This document shows, one piece after another, positions 20,976-34,300 of a DNA stretch of 64,000 nucleotides (within the stretch, counting starts at the first letter, position 1; every line of letters begins with the position of its first letter). Source of the DNA: Colias croceus (Eukaryota > Arthropoda > Insecta > Lepidoptera > Pieridae). The stretch lies in NCBI RefSeq assembly GCF_905220415.1, contig NC_059545.1:6086001-6150000 (forward strand), in the 5' to 3' direction. A model generated the notes under the pieces. It made no database searches and was not told where the DNA came from. It saw nothing but the letters and a program-made list of their open reading frames with translations. A program made the translations under genes and the position numbers.

Positions 20976-23900
20976 TCATACACCTCTTTGTAAACTGGAG
21001 CGGGAGTTTGACAAGGAACTTTGTTGTATACTTTCTTCTTCATCTGTATCGTGATCATTGGATATCCTTATTGCTTGGTACCATTGGTTGGTAAGGTCTG
21101 TCATCTGACTCTTACAATCTTTCAATTCCTGTAAATTATAATATATTTCACAATTAATAGTGTAATTTAGCCTTCCATTTAAGAGCACTATTGTGACAAC
21201 CAGCTGCCCAGTCCCCACCACTACCATAATATTATGAATTTGAGAAAGGGAAGCCAGGTAGTCTGGCGTCGTAACGAGTGACGTCACGAAACGGTTTACA
21301 CATAGACTTAGGTTAGGTTTATTTATACATACATATAACATACATATAAGGGTTTACCATTTACCCAACCATACCATTTCAAAAAAATAATCAGTGTTGA
21401 AATGAATACAAAGCAATCACTTACCTGATGTGTAAATCGTCTGGTAAAGAATGGTATTAGATATTTTATATCAAACCGCACAAATCCTTTCAATCTAGTA
21501 GCATGAGAGTAGTTCACCTGCAATGAAACAAGTAGACAAGTTTAATAAAAAAATTGGTTTCCTGTAAAGTCGGTATACGGGCGAAAGTTTTACGTGACAA
21601 CGACTTTTTATGTCCGTCTCTCTCGCTCTTAGGCGGGCTAACAATGCCCGAGTGGAAGGGACGCGTGCCTCTCACTCGCTCTCATTGTGAGCGCTTAACG
21701 TGAGCGGAGCATAACGCAGTTTCTTGAAGTGTCACCCGGCAAACCAATTTATAAGACGTTGTCACGTCAAAAGTACATCAATGGTGAGGACCTCGGTCTC
21801 AAAATTGATAAGTCTGGGTTTCTAATTTATCTGCGCATATTATAACATCATAACTACTCGCACAATGAAGGAAAACATCGTGAGGAAACCGACTTGTCAT
21901 AGGATCAAAAGTTCGACGGCATGTGACATCTCCCGACCAGCACTTTGCGAGCATAGTGGATTATGGCCTGTACCCTCATAGAAGGCCCGTGTCTTATCAT
22001 TAGGAATGTATATGGCTCATGATGATATGTTTAAGAGGAAATAGAATAATTAAATTCCTACTTCATATAAATTTACCTCCAATTCTTCTTCAGTAATTTC
22101 CGATAGATGCTCAGAATCTATTGTTTGTCCCCATTCTTTTGTTTTAGATAAACTGACTTCCTTCTGCTTACGCAATGGTCGTGATCGCTTCGTTTTCTTG
22201 TTAGCCTACATTAATTATAAAAAAAAAATTAATATTATGTAATAGATTTAAATAAATTTTTGCAGGATACTTATATTTTAAATTATGGATATGTTTTATT
22301 GTTACAAACTAAGCATAATAAATAATTAAATTTAAGATTAGGTACCCGTAGAAATTTCAGTAATGGCATAGTAGAACCTCCAAAGAACAATGTAGTAAAC
22401 AGCACGATTATAAGCGTTGTGGTTATAATTACGTGTCGAGTTTCGTCAGAGAAGTTAAGATGAAGAGATAGTGCATAAGAAATTGCACCACGCAAACCTG
22501 AAAAAAACGTACATTTATATTTAATCTGAAAAAAAATTGTTGTTTAGCAGGGATTTCAGAGCAATTGAAAAGTTTTTGGGTATGGAAATATTTTGTATGC
22601 CCCAGATACATTTTTATTCTTGTTTATGAGTAAGCCATCTTATACACAATATGTAATAATATTGTTACCAGGCGTTCAACAATAAAATATACAACATCTT
22701 ACCACTAAACCACATTATAAACATCATTTTCTTGGTTATCTTATGTTCTCTGAATTTATTACAAAGTAATGCAAGTGGAAATATATTTGCAGCTCTTCCT
22801 AGTAGACAAAGCACTATACTCCAAACAACAAGGGCTGGTTCCACTCTATGACGGAAACTGAAATAATCAAATGTAAATTTGAAAAATGGATATAATAAAA
22901 TTTCTATTCTTTTGCAGCGAAAATTAGGAATAAAACTACTATTTAAAAAAAGATACTTCGCTACTATACTTCTGACATTTTACATAAAAATTGTGCAACC
23001 AACCTAAATATAGCTAATCCGAGATAAGCAAACACACATGTTTCTGCTATGAAAGCAAGAGTTCTCATAGTTTGCTGCATAGTAACCTGTGTAACTGTAG
23101 ACAGATTGAAATGGGTGTAGTGGGACATAACAATACCACAAAACAATATCGCCATAATTCCTGGAAACAAAATATACCATAAAAATATGTTAATTAATGA
23201 ACAATTAAAAAAATCATGCGACAAATACAAAATTTATTAACTTACCAGATAAATGAATTCCTTCAGCAAGCACATAAGGTGCATATGTAAACACAAGCAT
23301 CATTCCAAATTCGAGGGATGGATTTTTACGCAAATCTACATGTTTCAACAAAAGAGCACTAATAAGTGCAAAGACAACCCCAATACCAGCGGATGCAAAA
23401 AACATGAGCCAGAAACGGTTTATTGCAGATAAGATAGCATCCATTGTAGACATGACTGGATCATTAGAACCTAGCACAGCTGTAGTGAGGACGATGGCAA
23501 CAGCATCATTTAATATACTCTCTCCAAATACTAACATATTTAATACTGGATCAACATCTAAAGCATGAAAGATTGCAACTGTAGCAACAGGGTCAACAGC
23601 TGATATTAAAGAACCAAATGCAAATGATTCTACAAAACTCAGCTTATAAACAACTTGGGCCAATCCCAATAAATAAATTCCAGCCCCAATAACAAATGCA
23701 GATATTGCAGTACCAACAATTGCAAACAGCAATATTGATCCAATATTTTGAAAGAAATTTCCCTTATGTAGATTGTAACCAGATTCAAAAATGATTGGTG
23801 GTAAGAGAACTAAGAAAAAAGCAGTGGGTGAGAATGCTTCTTCTTTTCTCCAATTGGCTATGTTTCTAATAGACATTAAATTGATAAGCATACCAATGAG

Positions 23901-24452
23901 AGCACCTAAGAATACTATGACAACACTCTCTGGCAAATATGAAAACCCAGTTTGCAACATGAGATGTATAAGCAATATTCCAAGAGCTAGAACACACAGT
24001 ACAAAAAATATAGCCATAGAACTATTATGTTCATCTTCTGCTGAACTCTTTCCAGGGAGTGCTGCTATATCAGAAGGACTGACATCCGAGGCATTCGGCG
24101 CGACCGTTGAAGACACATTTACTTGTGGAACAGGTGAAGTTGAAGAATTTGAGGAACTTTCATTGATAGTATTCGGACTTTCCGTTGTTATATTTACTTG
24201 TACTGATGAATTCGCTATATTTTGTACTGTTACAGGAAGTTCACTCGAACTCGAAATATTTTGTATTACTCCGCGCTTCGACCTTGAAATCACTTTTTCT
24301 TTTAAATTATGGGCAAATAGCATATCTTTAACATAGTTTGCATCCTTAAATGGCTCTTCTTCAAACATAAATTCTTCATTTTCAGTATTAACTGTATTTA
24401 ATACTCCAAATATGCAAACGACATAATAAAATATGTTTGCGACTTTAGTCAT
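20976..24452 (-). CDS. SLC9A8: Sodium/hydrogen exchanger, NHE8/SLC9A8 type
   Basis: Seven exons join in frame to 681 residues: 24452-23246, 23160-23004, 22857-22703, 22497-22346, 22205-22077, 21517-21425 and 21128-20976. NHE8 exchanges Na+ or K+ for H+ across Golgi, endosome and apical membranes and sets luminal pH. Visible parts are a signal-like hydrophobic start (residues 1-20) and a Ser/Thr/Asn-rich segment with many N-glycosylation sequons (about 65-145). The transporter core has FFLVLLPPIIF at 212-222, SAVDPVAT at 284-291 and the ion-site GESILNDAVA at 310-319 (Asn315/Asp316). After more membrane segments come LRGAISYALSLH and a C-terminal tail with SEHLSEITEEE and KGFVRFDIKYLIPFFTRR, both characteristic of NHE8 rather than NHE1-3. 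All introns are GT-AG. The start is the first ATG of a long open exon. Repeats sit in the introns near 21560-22030, and a P-like transposon lies just past the stop. Confidence 0.95.
21550..21785. mobile_element. MITE-like repeat in an NHE8 intron
   Basis: 'Aaattggtttcctgtaaag' near 21549 and 'caaaccaattta' near 21740, together with 'acgtgacaacg' (21590) and 'cgttgtcacgt' (21758), form nested inverted words around a GC-rich core with 'ctctctcgctctt' tracts. It is non-coding; I could not place exact ends. Confidence 0.45.
21783..22026 (+). mobile_element. tRNA-headed SINE copy in an NHE8 intron
   Basis: It has the same block order as the element at 1600-1985: 'ggtgaggacctcggtctca', 'ctgcgcatattataacatca', 'gaaaacatcgtgaggaaacc', 'gacggcatgtgacatctcc', 'ggcccgtgtctta', and ends 'gatgatatg'. 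It lies between the exons at 21425-21517 and 22077-22205. Confidence 0.6.
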
Positions 24453-24960
24453 TTTTAATTATTTTGTTTCGTATAGATTGACAATAATAACTATATATTT
24501 TCACATCTAACCTTACACATTGAAGAATTTCAAGATACCAATAATTTTAATTTGTTTATCAAGCGCCGTTTTAACGTTAAAAAACATGATAAATATTTCT
24601 GAATTTCTAGAAGGAAACTGTTTCAATCAGATGTTTGATGTTTGTAATAATTACGCCAAAGAGTATAGAATTACGCTACGGATACTACGGATATGACATA
24701 ATGACATTGACATATAACGTAAGGTTTGACTTTTGAGATGGATATGACCATAGACACACACAACTAAGGCATGACGAAAGATTTTGAAATCCTCTTCCAT
24801 AATGTGTGTATACGTTTACTATACAAGAAAAACCCTATATTTCGGTAATATACTTAAATTTAACGAAGATAAAAGTCATTTTTTAAAAAATATTCATTAA
24901 CTGTGCCAAAACAGCTCGCAGGTGTCATGGCGTAGGCGTGACGTCACTCTTTGGTAAATA

Positions 24961-27323
24961 TAGGTAAACCAGAATCTGATGGCAAATAGGGAAATCAAAA
25001 TTTTGAGTGTGCAACCCTAGGGAAAATGGACTGAACGATCTTGATACTGCTTACTTTTTATTTTGACCTCAATATCATTATTCACATTACATATGTGGAT
25101 TATACTGTACCTAATAATGTACACACACACAAATCCACGAAATATTATGTAGGCACTTATTACATATACATATTATTTTTATATAGGTAATACAATATAT
25201 TATTTATTTATACATACCTATTTTTGTAAAATATGGATTTAATGATAATCCAGATCAAAACTAGATTGTTTATAAAATACCTATATGATATGATACGATG
25301 TTTTATAAAATAAAACAAAAATAAAATATGTAAAATCATGTTTATTTTCGTTTTTCGTACTAAAACATTATAAAATTGACTTGGACTGCTTGGACTTGAC
25401 AAATAGCCGTATTGTAAACGCCTGTAATAAGTTTCCATAAAATTATATTTTAATCAACAAACAATAGTACTTATAGTTAAGTACCTACTTATAATATTTT
25501 TAATTTAAAGTATCACAACGGGTAAGTCCAATTTAGCACTAAAATCTTTCACGCGCTTTAAAATTGAAAATTGTGATGTGTTTGATCCTTCTTCATCGAA
25601 TGTTTTTCTATAGACATTGTAAACAACACTTATTGCTTGTGATCGCAGTGGTTTTATCGATATTTCGAAGATTTTGACGACAAAATCCTAAAAATTAATC
25701 ATCAACACAAATAATTTGACAACCAATTTGATAGTTGTCAAATAAGTTGCCACATGAAAATCTTTTATTTTTGAAATATAAATATGCCATCAGATTCTGG
25801 TAGACCCAAGAAGCTTATATCTAATACACTGGAGATTGCACTATGACCATTGACTTGTCACAAGAAAATATAACCTTGAATGACGTCAGTGTTGTTTTTT
25901 GTCTCTTTCTGTGGGTGACCACACTGGTTTGTATATTCAGGATTTTTCGAAATAGAAAAAACTAAAAATCATGGTCTATAAATAATAACGACATATATTT
26001 TTAACAGTATTAATTATATTATAATATTACTGGCCATACTTTATAGGTATATAGAATTTTAATTGGTATAGAATGATAATTTTAAATAACTCTTGGCTAC
26101 AAAGCCTGGATATGAACCGATATATAGCATTAACATCCTTTGTAAATAGAGGAAAGTTGTGTTTTGCATCAGATGCTGTTTACCAAATTGTAAGCTACTC
26201 AGATCTTTTTAAACGCGTTGCTTCGACGGGTCAATGAAGCCAAAATCATCAAAGAAAAACTGTTTATAATAAACGCCTTGCACAAATTTCAGCTAACTTT
26301 ACAAAGTTTATTTTTCAAAAGGTATTTTTTTCTGGGTCGTAATCCTCAGTAATTTTACCCTTGATGGGCACATATATTTCTTTTTATTTTACTTTTTGGA
26401 AAGCTGAAATACCTAAACCAAAAAATATGAGGTAAGTTAAAAAAGTATAAATTTCATGTAAAAACGAACAATCTTATAACTACATGTGAGTGCAATACCG
26501 ATGTCGAGTGTTGTTTCATTACTAGTAAAAATCTTGAAAATGGTGTTCTAAATTTCATCATAATATTGTTATTACAATATATTCTCTTCACTATCCATAA
26601 AAACTCGTCATCATGGTTACCTTACTTGTTAATTTTGTTTATTGAAAACTTGTTGAAAAATGATAAAGTATTAGGAAAATAACAAATTTAACATGACTGC
26701 TTTCTAAAATGATGCAAAATTTTACAATTTTTGCCATTGAAATGATTCTAAACAGGTAAATGCAGGAGTATTGAGGAATATTGTAAATAACGTAAATATA
26801 CACTTGCCTGTGAAATTCTATGCCAGAATTTGGTGTCCAAACACTTCTGCAATTTTTCACAATGCAATACATTATTTATATTCGGAAAATATTTATTAAA
26901 TACGCAACAATATTAACTTAAATATTCGAAGCGACGCAATTTTTTTGACACATATGCCATATTGTCAAAGTGAGAGTTGCTACAATTTTATTATGGTAAC
27001 CACCCATAATCAGGGAGTATCGCTTTTTAATAATTGGTCCAGATACTTATTTTATTTAGCATAAATAATAATTGTCTCATCCAACAATGCTTCTGTATGA
27101 CGTTGTTGGCAATTTATCAACAAACTCATGTACAAAAACTAACCTTTTGCACAGAATATTACGGCATACATAGTAGCCTTGGGAAAACTTCGTATTAACA
27201 GTGGCAATACCAAGTTAGGTGTGAAAGTGATAAAACACAACAATTTTCTTGTTACACGTCAAATGTTCATACCGATTACCGAAATCTCCAGTGTATAAGA
27301 TATAAGCTTCTTGGGTAGACCTA
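24961..27323 (-). mobile_element. TA-target element (family A), minus copy, split by a P-like element
   Basis: The left end TAGGTAAACCAGAATCTGAT (24961) and the right end, the reverse of the TAGGTCTACC repeat (to 27323), are flanked by TA. The body matches the other A copies on the minus strand, with more substitutions. A P-like element (25807-27313) has landed inside the terminal repeat and duplicated its bases GGTAGACC. Confidence 0.75.
25807..27313. mobile_element. P-element-like transposon, locus 2, uninterrupted
   Basis: This 1507-base copy has CAAGAAGCTTATAT inverted repeats and a perfect 8-base duplication GGTAGACC (25799-25806 and 27314-27321). It is in reverse orientation relative to locus 1 and free of insertions, so it gives the real length and layout of the non-autonomous family. 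The C-terminal transposase remnant is on the plus strand (26073-26340) and the THAP remnant on the minus strand (26872 downward: MYCIVKNC, then WTPNSGIEFHRQ), converging as in locus 1. Confidence 0.8.
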
Positions 27324-28100
27324 TACGTAATTATTTGTACGCATTGCGAAGAAAATTAGAGAAATATTTATTTAATATGTGTTATAGAAACGAATTTCAA
27401 AGTTTATAAGTAGTGTGCAGTATTGCAGTGTGAATCCACATAAAAATAATGCTCAAAAATGTGTTAGTAATTATTTCAAGCGAGAAAATAATAAGAAATT
27501 ATTGTATAAAGTTGGCGCGGAGAACCCCGAAACCACGTATTCGTGAATTCGCAATTATATTTCTGTTCTGAGTCGATAAAGCATACGTGAAACAGTAGAA
27601 AATAAATAAAAATGCGTATTCTCAACATATTCATTTAACAACAAAATACATCTGACGTGAGTTGTTTACTTAATCGTGACGTCACGCGTGTTTTAGTCAA
27701 AATGGCGAACTGCAGAATTTCAATGTTTTATTTTATTGATAATCTCATTAATCTTAATGTTTTTAAGATTTTTAAGTCACTATATTTAATTTATTTATTA
27801 TACATTTTCCCTAAGATTTTCCCTTAAAAACACTAATACGATCATTTATGGATACTGTCGTCATGCCTATTATGAGTTGACTCTTGGTTGACTATGTGGG
27901 TTGACTCCTTTCCATGTTGACTCAGATGACTTACGTAGTAACCAAGAGTGTCGATCCATTTCAAAGATGGAAGTGGAAGAAGTTGCAGCTATTTACTACA
28001 TTTACACTCGTTACGTAAAGAAGAAAAGCAAAGAAAGAAGTGCTAGGTGCATCCTTATTTGCAAACACGAGATGAGAGCAAGCATTTTGCAACCACGTGC
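27324..28100. other. Unannotated DNA upstream of a GC-rich block
   Basis: Short frames only, with no supported exon. 'Gacgtcacgcgtg' and 'aaaatggcgaactgcag' near 27680-27715 look promoter- or 5'UTR-like but lead to no recognisable coding sequence. Confidence 0.35.
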
Positions 28101-28109
28101 ACACACTCA

Positions 28110-28300
28110 CTCGATTGCGGGCATCCGCAGTCTGAACCGCACAGTGCGTATAGCAACCGTCCGGCTGGCCGCAGCTCTCCGAGCAACCAGAGCGGTCTGC
28201 GAGTAGCCGCATCGCAGTGCGCATAGAAATGAATATTACGTACATAATTGTGCTTGCGGTTGGCCGGACGGCTACCCGCATAGTGCGTATGAACCCTAAA
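28110..28300. mobile_element. GC-rich inverted-repeat element
   Basis: 'Gtgcgtatagcaaccgtccg' (28145) followed by 'gctggcc' pairs, with mismatches, with 'ggttggccggacggctaccc' (28258) and 'gcatagtgcgtatg'. Internal 'gcgcatag' and 'gcgtatag' words recur. It is a small fold-back of about 170-190 bases. Frames in both directions are low-complexity and not believed to be genes. Confidence 0.45.
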
Positions 28301-29157
28301 TCTGTGCAGATGACCATGACTTAACGCGAGGTATTTCAACGCGAGGCAAGATTGGAGGTGAGGTGTGCGGGGCCGTTCGCGTGACACGCGCTCCTCGCGC
28401 TCCTCGCGTCGTTTGTTTTTCGTAACGTTAGCGCTATGCCACAGTGTAAAATACTTATATCAAAAGTAAATTGTGATCAATTTTTATTATGTAAGCAATG
28501 TAAAAGTGTTTGTGTCAGATTGTAAATATAAAAGTAAATAAAGAAATCATTTACAACTTTATAAACTGAGATAAGTAGGTACTAGGAATTTATTAATTAG
28601 CACAACATAATTATGGAAGTACTTGGTGTAACTAATAAATATTACTTGCTGCTACCAGTAGAAGCTTAGAGTATTATATTAGAATAGTATAGAGCGCGTG
28701 TATTACAATATAACTACAATACTACAACAATCTACAAAAATGGTCTGATATTATTTCTTCGTAAAATTATAAAAAAAAAAAGTTTTATTGAAAAATATAA
28801 ATATCGCTAATTTCTGAACATTTTCACTCATAACATTTTTATTTATAGTTCTATGACAAAAAGTTACTGGACCAAAATTGTAGAAAATTTAATTTGCAAC
28901 AAATAATGTTGACAATTTTTTTTTATCAGATTAATAGTTTAAGAGATATATCATAAAAACCATATTAAGCGCTATTTTTAAGATGGCGGCCGTGGGACAA
29001 GGGTGGCGACCCCACAAACTTGGTGATAGCTTCACACTAACCCCCCCTACACATCAAAAAAATAAAATGCGTCCTCCTAAAAAACGCAACCCCAAATGTA
29101 ACTTTTCAATGAACTATAATAACAATGATTATGAACTAACTATTATCATCTATTATA
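28301..29157. other. Intergenic DNA, no gene recognised
   Basis: A CG-rich patch at 28370-28420 ('gctcctcgcgctcctcgcg') is followed by AT-rich DNA. At 28975-29040 there is 'aagatggcggccgtggg', but the frame from that ATG becomes low-complexity and lysine/proline-biased without family features. Confidence 0.35.
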
Positions 29158-29831
29158 CAGTAAAAGTTCCTTATTCGCGCTTCCTTTATTCGCGTTTTCA
29201 CTATTCGGGAATTAAAAAAATGCGACCCAATTTCTATATTCGCGACTAAAAATTTTTTTATTCGCGGATTTAATAAGTACATACATAATAATAAAATTAT
29301 TCCAATAGGTATCTAACACAATATCCTTGTCAAATGGACTAATAAGAAAGTAAAATAGATCTTATTACAAGTTAGCCTAAAGTACATAATATTATGTTGT
29401 TAATTAATGATATCGCCGAGGCCTTTGACCCAAGCCGCCTTTGTCGCAAGCCGCCTTTGCCGCGATTGATGTTTTTGAGAATGTAAATAAACAGAATGGA
29501 AGCAACCTTATAACTCAATAAATAAAGTATATTTTTAAATGTAGTTCCGTTTATAGTAAAAGCCGCTTTGCGTGTTTTATAGGTTTCGTCTTTCACATTC
29601 GTTACAAAAATAATTGTGATCGAGTAACGTCTACTGCACTCTTCCTAGTTTATAAATTTATAATGTCAACTAAAAAAAATGAGACACGAAAAAAATCTCA
29701 ATCGTCACCTAGGAACGTATAACGTAGAACCTATAATCCCATATAATAATTACCATTCCGTATTCACGGTTTCTGTATTCGAGGCATATATTTTATGGAA
29801 CATATACCCCGCCAATAAGGAACTTTTACTG
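29158..29831. mobile_element. pogo/Tigger-like MITE
   Basis: The ends are CAGTAAAAGTTCCTTATTCG and its near-inverse (..aataaggaacttttactg), flanked by TA on both sides (29156-29157 and 29832-29833). The CAGT start and the repeated 'attcgcg' words near the left end are typical of pogo-group elements. Only short frames are inside, so it is non-autonomous (674 bases). Confidence 0.7.
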
Positions 29832-29995
29832 TAGTGATTAATAATTATTATTAGTCAATAATCATTATTATTTGACTATTATCAATTATTTTTTAACAAA
29901 TAATCATTATTGTTTTTTTCCTTAAAATAAACAACTGTAATTAATAATTATACCCCAAAATTATGCAAATAATACACCAATTACGTAATAATAAT

Positions 29996-30180
29996 CCATA
30001 CTAATATTATAAATGCGAACGTAACTCTGTCTGTCTGTCTGTTACTCAATCACGCCTCAACTACTGAACCAATTTGCATGAAATTTGGTATAGAGATATT
30101 TTGATACCCGAGAAAAGGCATAGGCTACCTTTTATTGCGAAATATGTACCACGGGCGAAGCCGGGGCGGACCACTAGTAT
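29996..30180 (+). repeat. LINE/SINE tail of the 'cggggcggaccactagt' family
   Basis: It starts 'actaatattataaatgcga', has a CTGT tract, 'gcatgaaatttggtatagag' and 'gggcgaagccggggcggacc'. It matches 33429-33610 and the inverted 12894-13075 copy closely. Confidence 0.65.
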
Positions 30181-31313
30181 TATATATATAAAACAAATTA
30201 TTATAAACTAAACTCTTATTTCACAGTAACGCAGCTTTTATCGTTTTGAAATAAAAGCATACGAGGTGAAACTTTATGACCAACTGATATTTTTATTCTG
30301 TGGCATCAAGTAACTACGTTTTTATCATATTACTCAATTTACATACTAGTTCTCTTTTCCTGTCCTTTTTTGTGATACTGACACTGCTTTCTTCCGAATT
30401 TTGTTTGTTTTGTTACCCATTTTCAATAATTTATCTTTACTCAAAACTTAAAATCGAGCGGAGATAATTTGACACAGGTCCTACGTTAGCAAGCGCCTGA
30501 TCAGGACTGGCGGGGTAGCGGGCAGCGCGGTTTGTAAAGAAAACGCTGGGCAACGTTAAGTTCTGAGATATAATATGTATTTAATAATTACAGGGCTTCA
30601 GTAGAAAACCAAAATTTAGCACGTTTTCTGCAGTACATCAAAATACATATCCTTATATAAAAATTATTTCCAAAATCAGAAATTTCATTAATAAATAATT
30701 CGTTTTCGATCTTTATTTTAGCCTATTTTTATGATTTTATATGATCGAACAAAATACACGTGGTTGTGTAACAAATTAGCACACTTTTTAGGAAATATCT
30801 TGAAGTGTATTGATTATTTTTTCTAGAAGCGTCATATAATTGCAAATACATGAAAAATTTGATCTTGCAAACCAATTTTACTCCGCTTCGCTGAAAGGAC
30901 TCCCCTTAAACGCATAACAGTAAAAACCTTAAAATATTGGAGGCCCGATAATGTTGAGAAAAACATCAGTCAGGCAAACAGGTGAATTTAACGGAACCTT
31001 GTTCTGGTTTTTCAAAGAATAAATACTTATTCTTAACTGATTCCTTCTTTTTTTTATTACTAGGGCATGGAATAAAAACACAAAATTATCGATAATAATA
31101 ATTATAACTTTTATTAAGTTCATGGCTAATCTTAAATTAAAATTAAATATTTGGCGAAATGAACCAAACTGACTAAGTTTAATTTCATATCAGAGTATTT
31201 AGAACCTTACTTACACCCGAACTATGTAACCTTTGGAAGATTATTTTATAATTATTTCAAATCAATTTAATATAAAATTATATTTGTAAGTACATTTTCT
31301 CTTATATAATAAT

Positions 31314-34300
31314 TTATTTGACCGCGGGCAACCTTTTCTCTATAAAAGTTTTCATGTCTTTTAGTTCTGCATCCGACGAGCTGTGCGATAAACCTTGGTA
31401 GGTAACGAATTCAATATTCTTCATAAATGTCTTTAAAAATACTGCAGTCATTTGTCCCCATTTATATGGCACTACTGGATCACAGTCGCCGTGAGCTTGG
31501 AATATCTGTAAATAAAAACACTTGTTTTATTTCCATCTTAAATGAAATAAAAATTATTTGTAGGTCTGCTTGTACCTTACACGTCTTCGATATATCAATT
31601 GAAACGGCTGTTAATGGAGAAGGACAGTCTTCCGATACACTGTCTCAAATAATGAGGACCCTAATCTATACTAATACATATTATAAAGCTGAAGAGTTTG
31701 TTTGTTTGAACGCGCTAATCTCGGGAACGACTGGTCTGATTTAAAAAATTCTTTCGGTGTTAGATAGACCAATTATCGAGGAAGGATATAGGCTATTTAT
31801 CATCACCCTACGACCAACAGGAGTGGAGCCACGGGGGTGAAACCGCGCGGAGCAGCTAGTATTATGATAAAAAGTGAATTACATTATTATTTATTATACA
31901 GGGTGTCTCAAAAGAAAGTTTATATTTTGTGGATGAATAAAAAAAAAGGAAGCGGTGTGTTGAAAAAATGTTTATTAATTATTAAAGTGCATAATATGGG
32001 AATTTATTTCTTAAAAATAATATCGTCCAAATGCAGTCCATTGCGTTCACGGCACTCATTTAATTGAACAGTAAAATTACAGTATTTATGACAGCTCGGC
32101 AGGTAGACACAGTGAAGGCTGCCATTTCGTGCTGGATATTTTCTTTTAAATGCTCTAGAGAAGTTGGTTTGTTGGCAAGAAATTATCAAGAATAGAAATT
32201 AGCGAGGAATTATTGGCCCTTACTTTTTCGAAGACGAAAGGGGGCGTGCAGTTACAGTAAATTCAGAGCGATGGTAGACGAGTTTTTAGTGCCTGCACTG
32301 CAAAACTTTCCTGGCTATAACCAGAGAACATGGTTGCAGCAAGACGGAGCTACATCACACACATCCAATATGTCTTTACCTCGAATTCATGAAAATTTTC
32401 CGGGAAAATTGATCTCTAGGACAGGTGATATAAATTGGCCTCCACGCAGCCCTGATTTAACTCCCATGGACTTTTTCTTGTGGGGGTATCTTAAATCTAA
32501 AGTGTATGCCAAAAAACCAACTTCTCTAGTGCATTTAAAAGAAAATATCCGACACGAAATGGCAGCCATCACTGTGTCTACCTGCCGAGCTGTCATAAAT
32601 AATTTTAGTGTTCGATTATATGAGTGCCGTGAACGCAATGGACTGGACTGCATTTAGACGATATTATTTTTAAGAAATAAATTCCCATATTATGCACTTT
32701 AATAATTAATAAACATTTTTTCAACACACCGCTTACTTTTTTTTTATTCATCCACAAAATATAAACTTTCTTTTGAGACACCCTGTATAAAACGATTGAG
32801 CACTCTACAAAATATTAACTCTTTAAGACACGTATGACGTAGGTACATTCACATTCATTATACGATTGTACTTAGCTGCAGGAACTGCTATTTCATTAGA
32901 ATTTCAAAATATGCCTGTTTGGCCTTTATTCACATATCTGTAATGCAAATATGGTTTAAAATACGGCATTCATCCAAGAAAATTATTGATAATTTGACCA
33001 CTTCTAGACTAATCTGGATAATTTATAAACTATGGCAATTGGCATGTCCAATCAAAATGTTAACTGTATTTTATATAATATATTAACAGATATTATTAAC
33101 AGAAATAGCTACTCTAAAAAATAGATTTTTACTAATCTCACATAAGATTCGTTCGCGGTGTGAAAAATCCAAAAAGCTCAAAATAAAATAAGGACTACTT
33201 GCTTATTTCAACATTCGAGCCTCGAGGTGAAAAACAAAAGTTTAGCCACACATACCGAATAAATAATAGATAGTAGATATGGTAGAAGATCCGAACATAA
33301 GTCCACCTTAACCGGCGTGATAATAGAATGAGACCACCAACTTTATAAATAAATTTAGTCTATTAAAAATGTATTAAATATATGGGTTGATTGGGAATAT
33401 ATATTATATTATGACAACAAACACATCCACACTAATATTATAAATGCGAAAGTAACTCTGTCTGTCTGTCTGTTACTCAATCACTCCTAAACTACTGAAG
33501 CAATTTGCATGAAATTTGGTATGGAGATATTTTGATACCCGAGAAAGGACATAGGCTATCTTTTATTGCGAAATATGTACCACGGCCGAAGCCGGGGCGG
33601 ACCGCTAGTGTAAAAATAAGAAAATTAGTTTTTAATACTAACATTTTCGTGAATATTCTAGTGTTTTTGAAAATACCTACTTAATAATAGCTGCTCCACG
33701 CGGTTTCAGCACAAGTTTCACCCCCGTGGCTCTACTCCTGTTGGTTTTAGCGTGATGATATTATATAGCCTATAACCTTCCTCGATAAATGGGCTATCTA
33801 ACACCGAAAGAATTTTTCAAATCGGACGAGTAGTTCCCGAGATTAGCGAGTTCAAACAAACAACCAAACTCTTCAGTTTTATAATATTAGTAAGTATAGA
33901 TGATCTGCCCGGTCAAATTGGATACTTGAAATATCGAACAAAATATTTGTGTAACCTTGGGTTTACCATTACAAATAAAGTGTGAAAAGTCCCCAGCAAT
34001 CCCATGGCGGCTTCTACACTAATTCGGGGTCAAAGGTCAAAATTTTCGGCCTAACTTTTCGCAGCTGATTTACCGCAGACTCAACACACGGTGTGCGGAG
34101 AAAAGCACGCTGAAATGTACGTGTACTTCCTATATCCCGTCCGCTCCCTGTATGTCCGCGGACCGCGGTTATTCCCTCCATTCCATATAATCCCTCGTTT
34201 GCTCGATGTTGTAGTGGTCTATTTTAGCGGACAATAAAGTCCGCTGACTAAAATCCCTCGTCTAGGCAGGCCATTAAATGTTGCATACTATCTAAGATTG

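Noticed and set aside
23791..24336. 181-codon plus-strand frame
   Set aside because: It is exactly antisense to the first NHE8 exon, which is clearly the coding strand.
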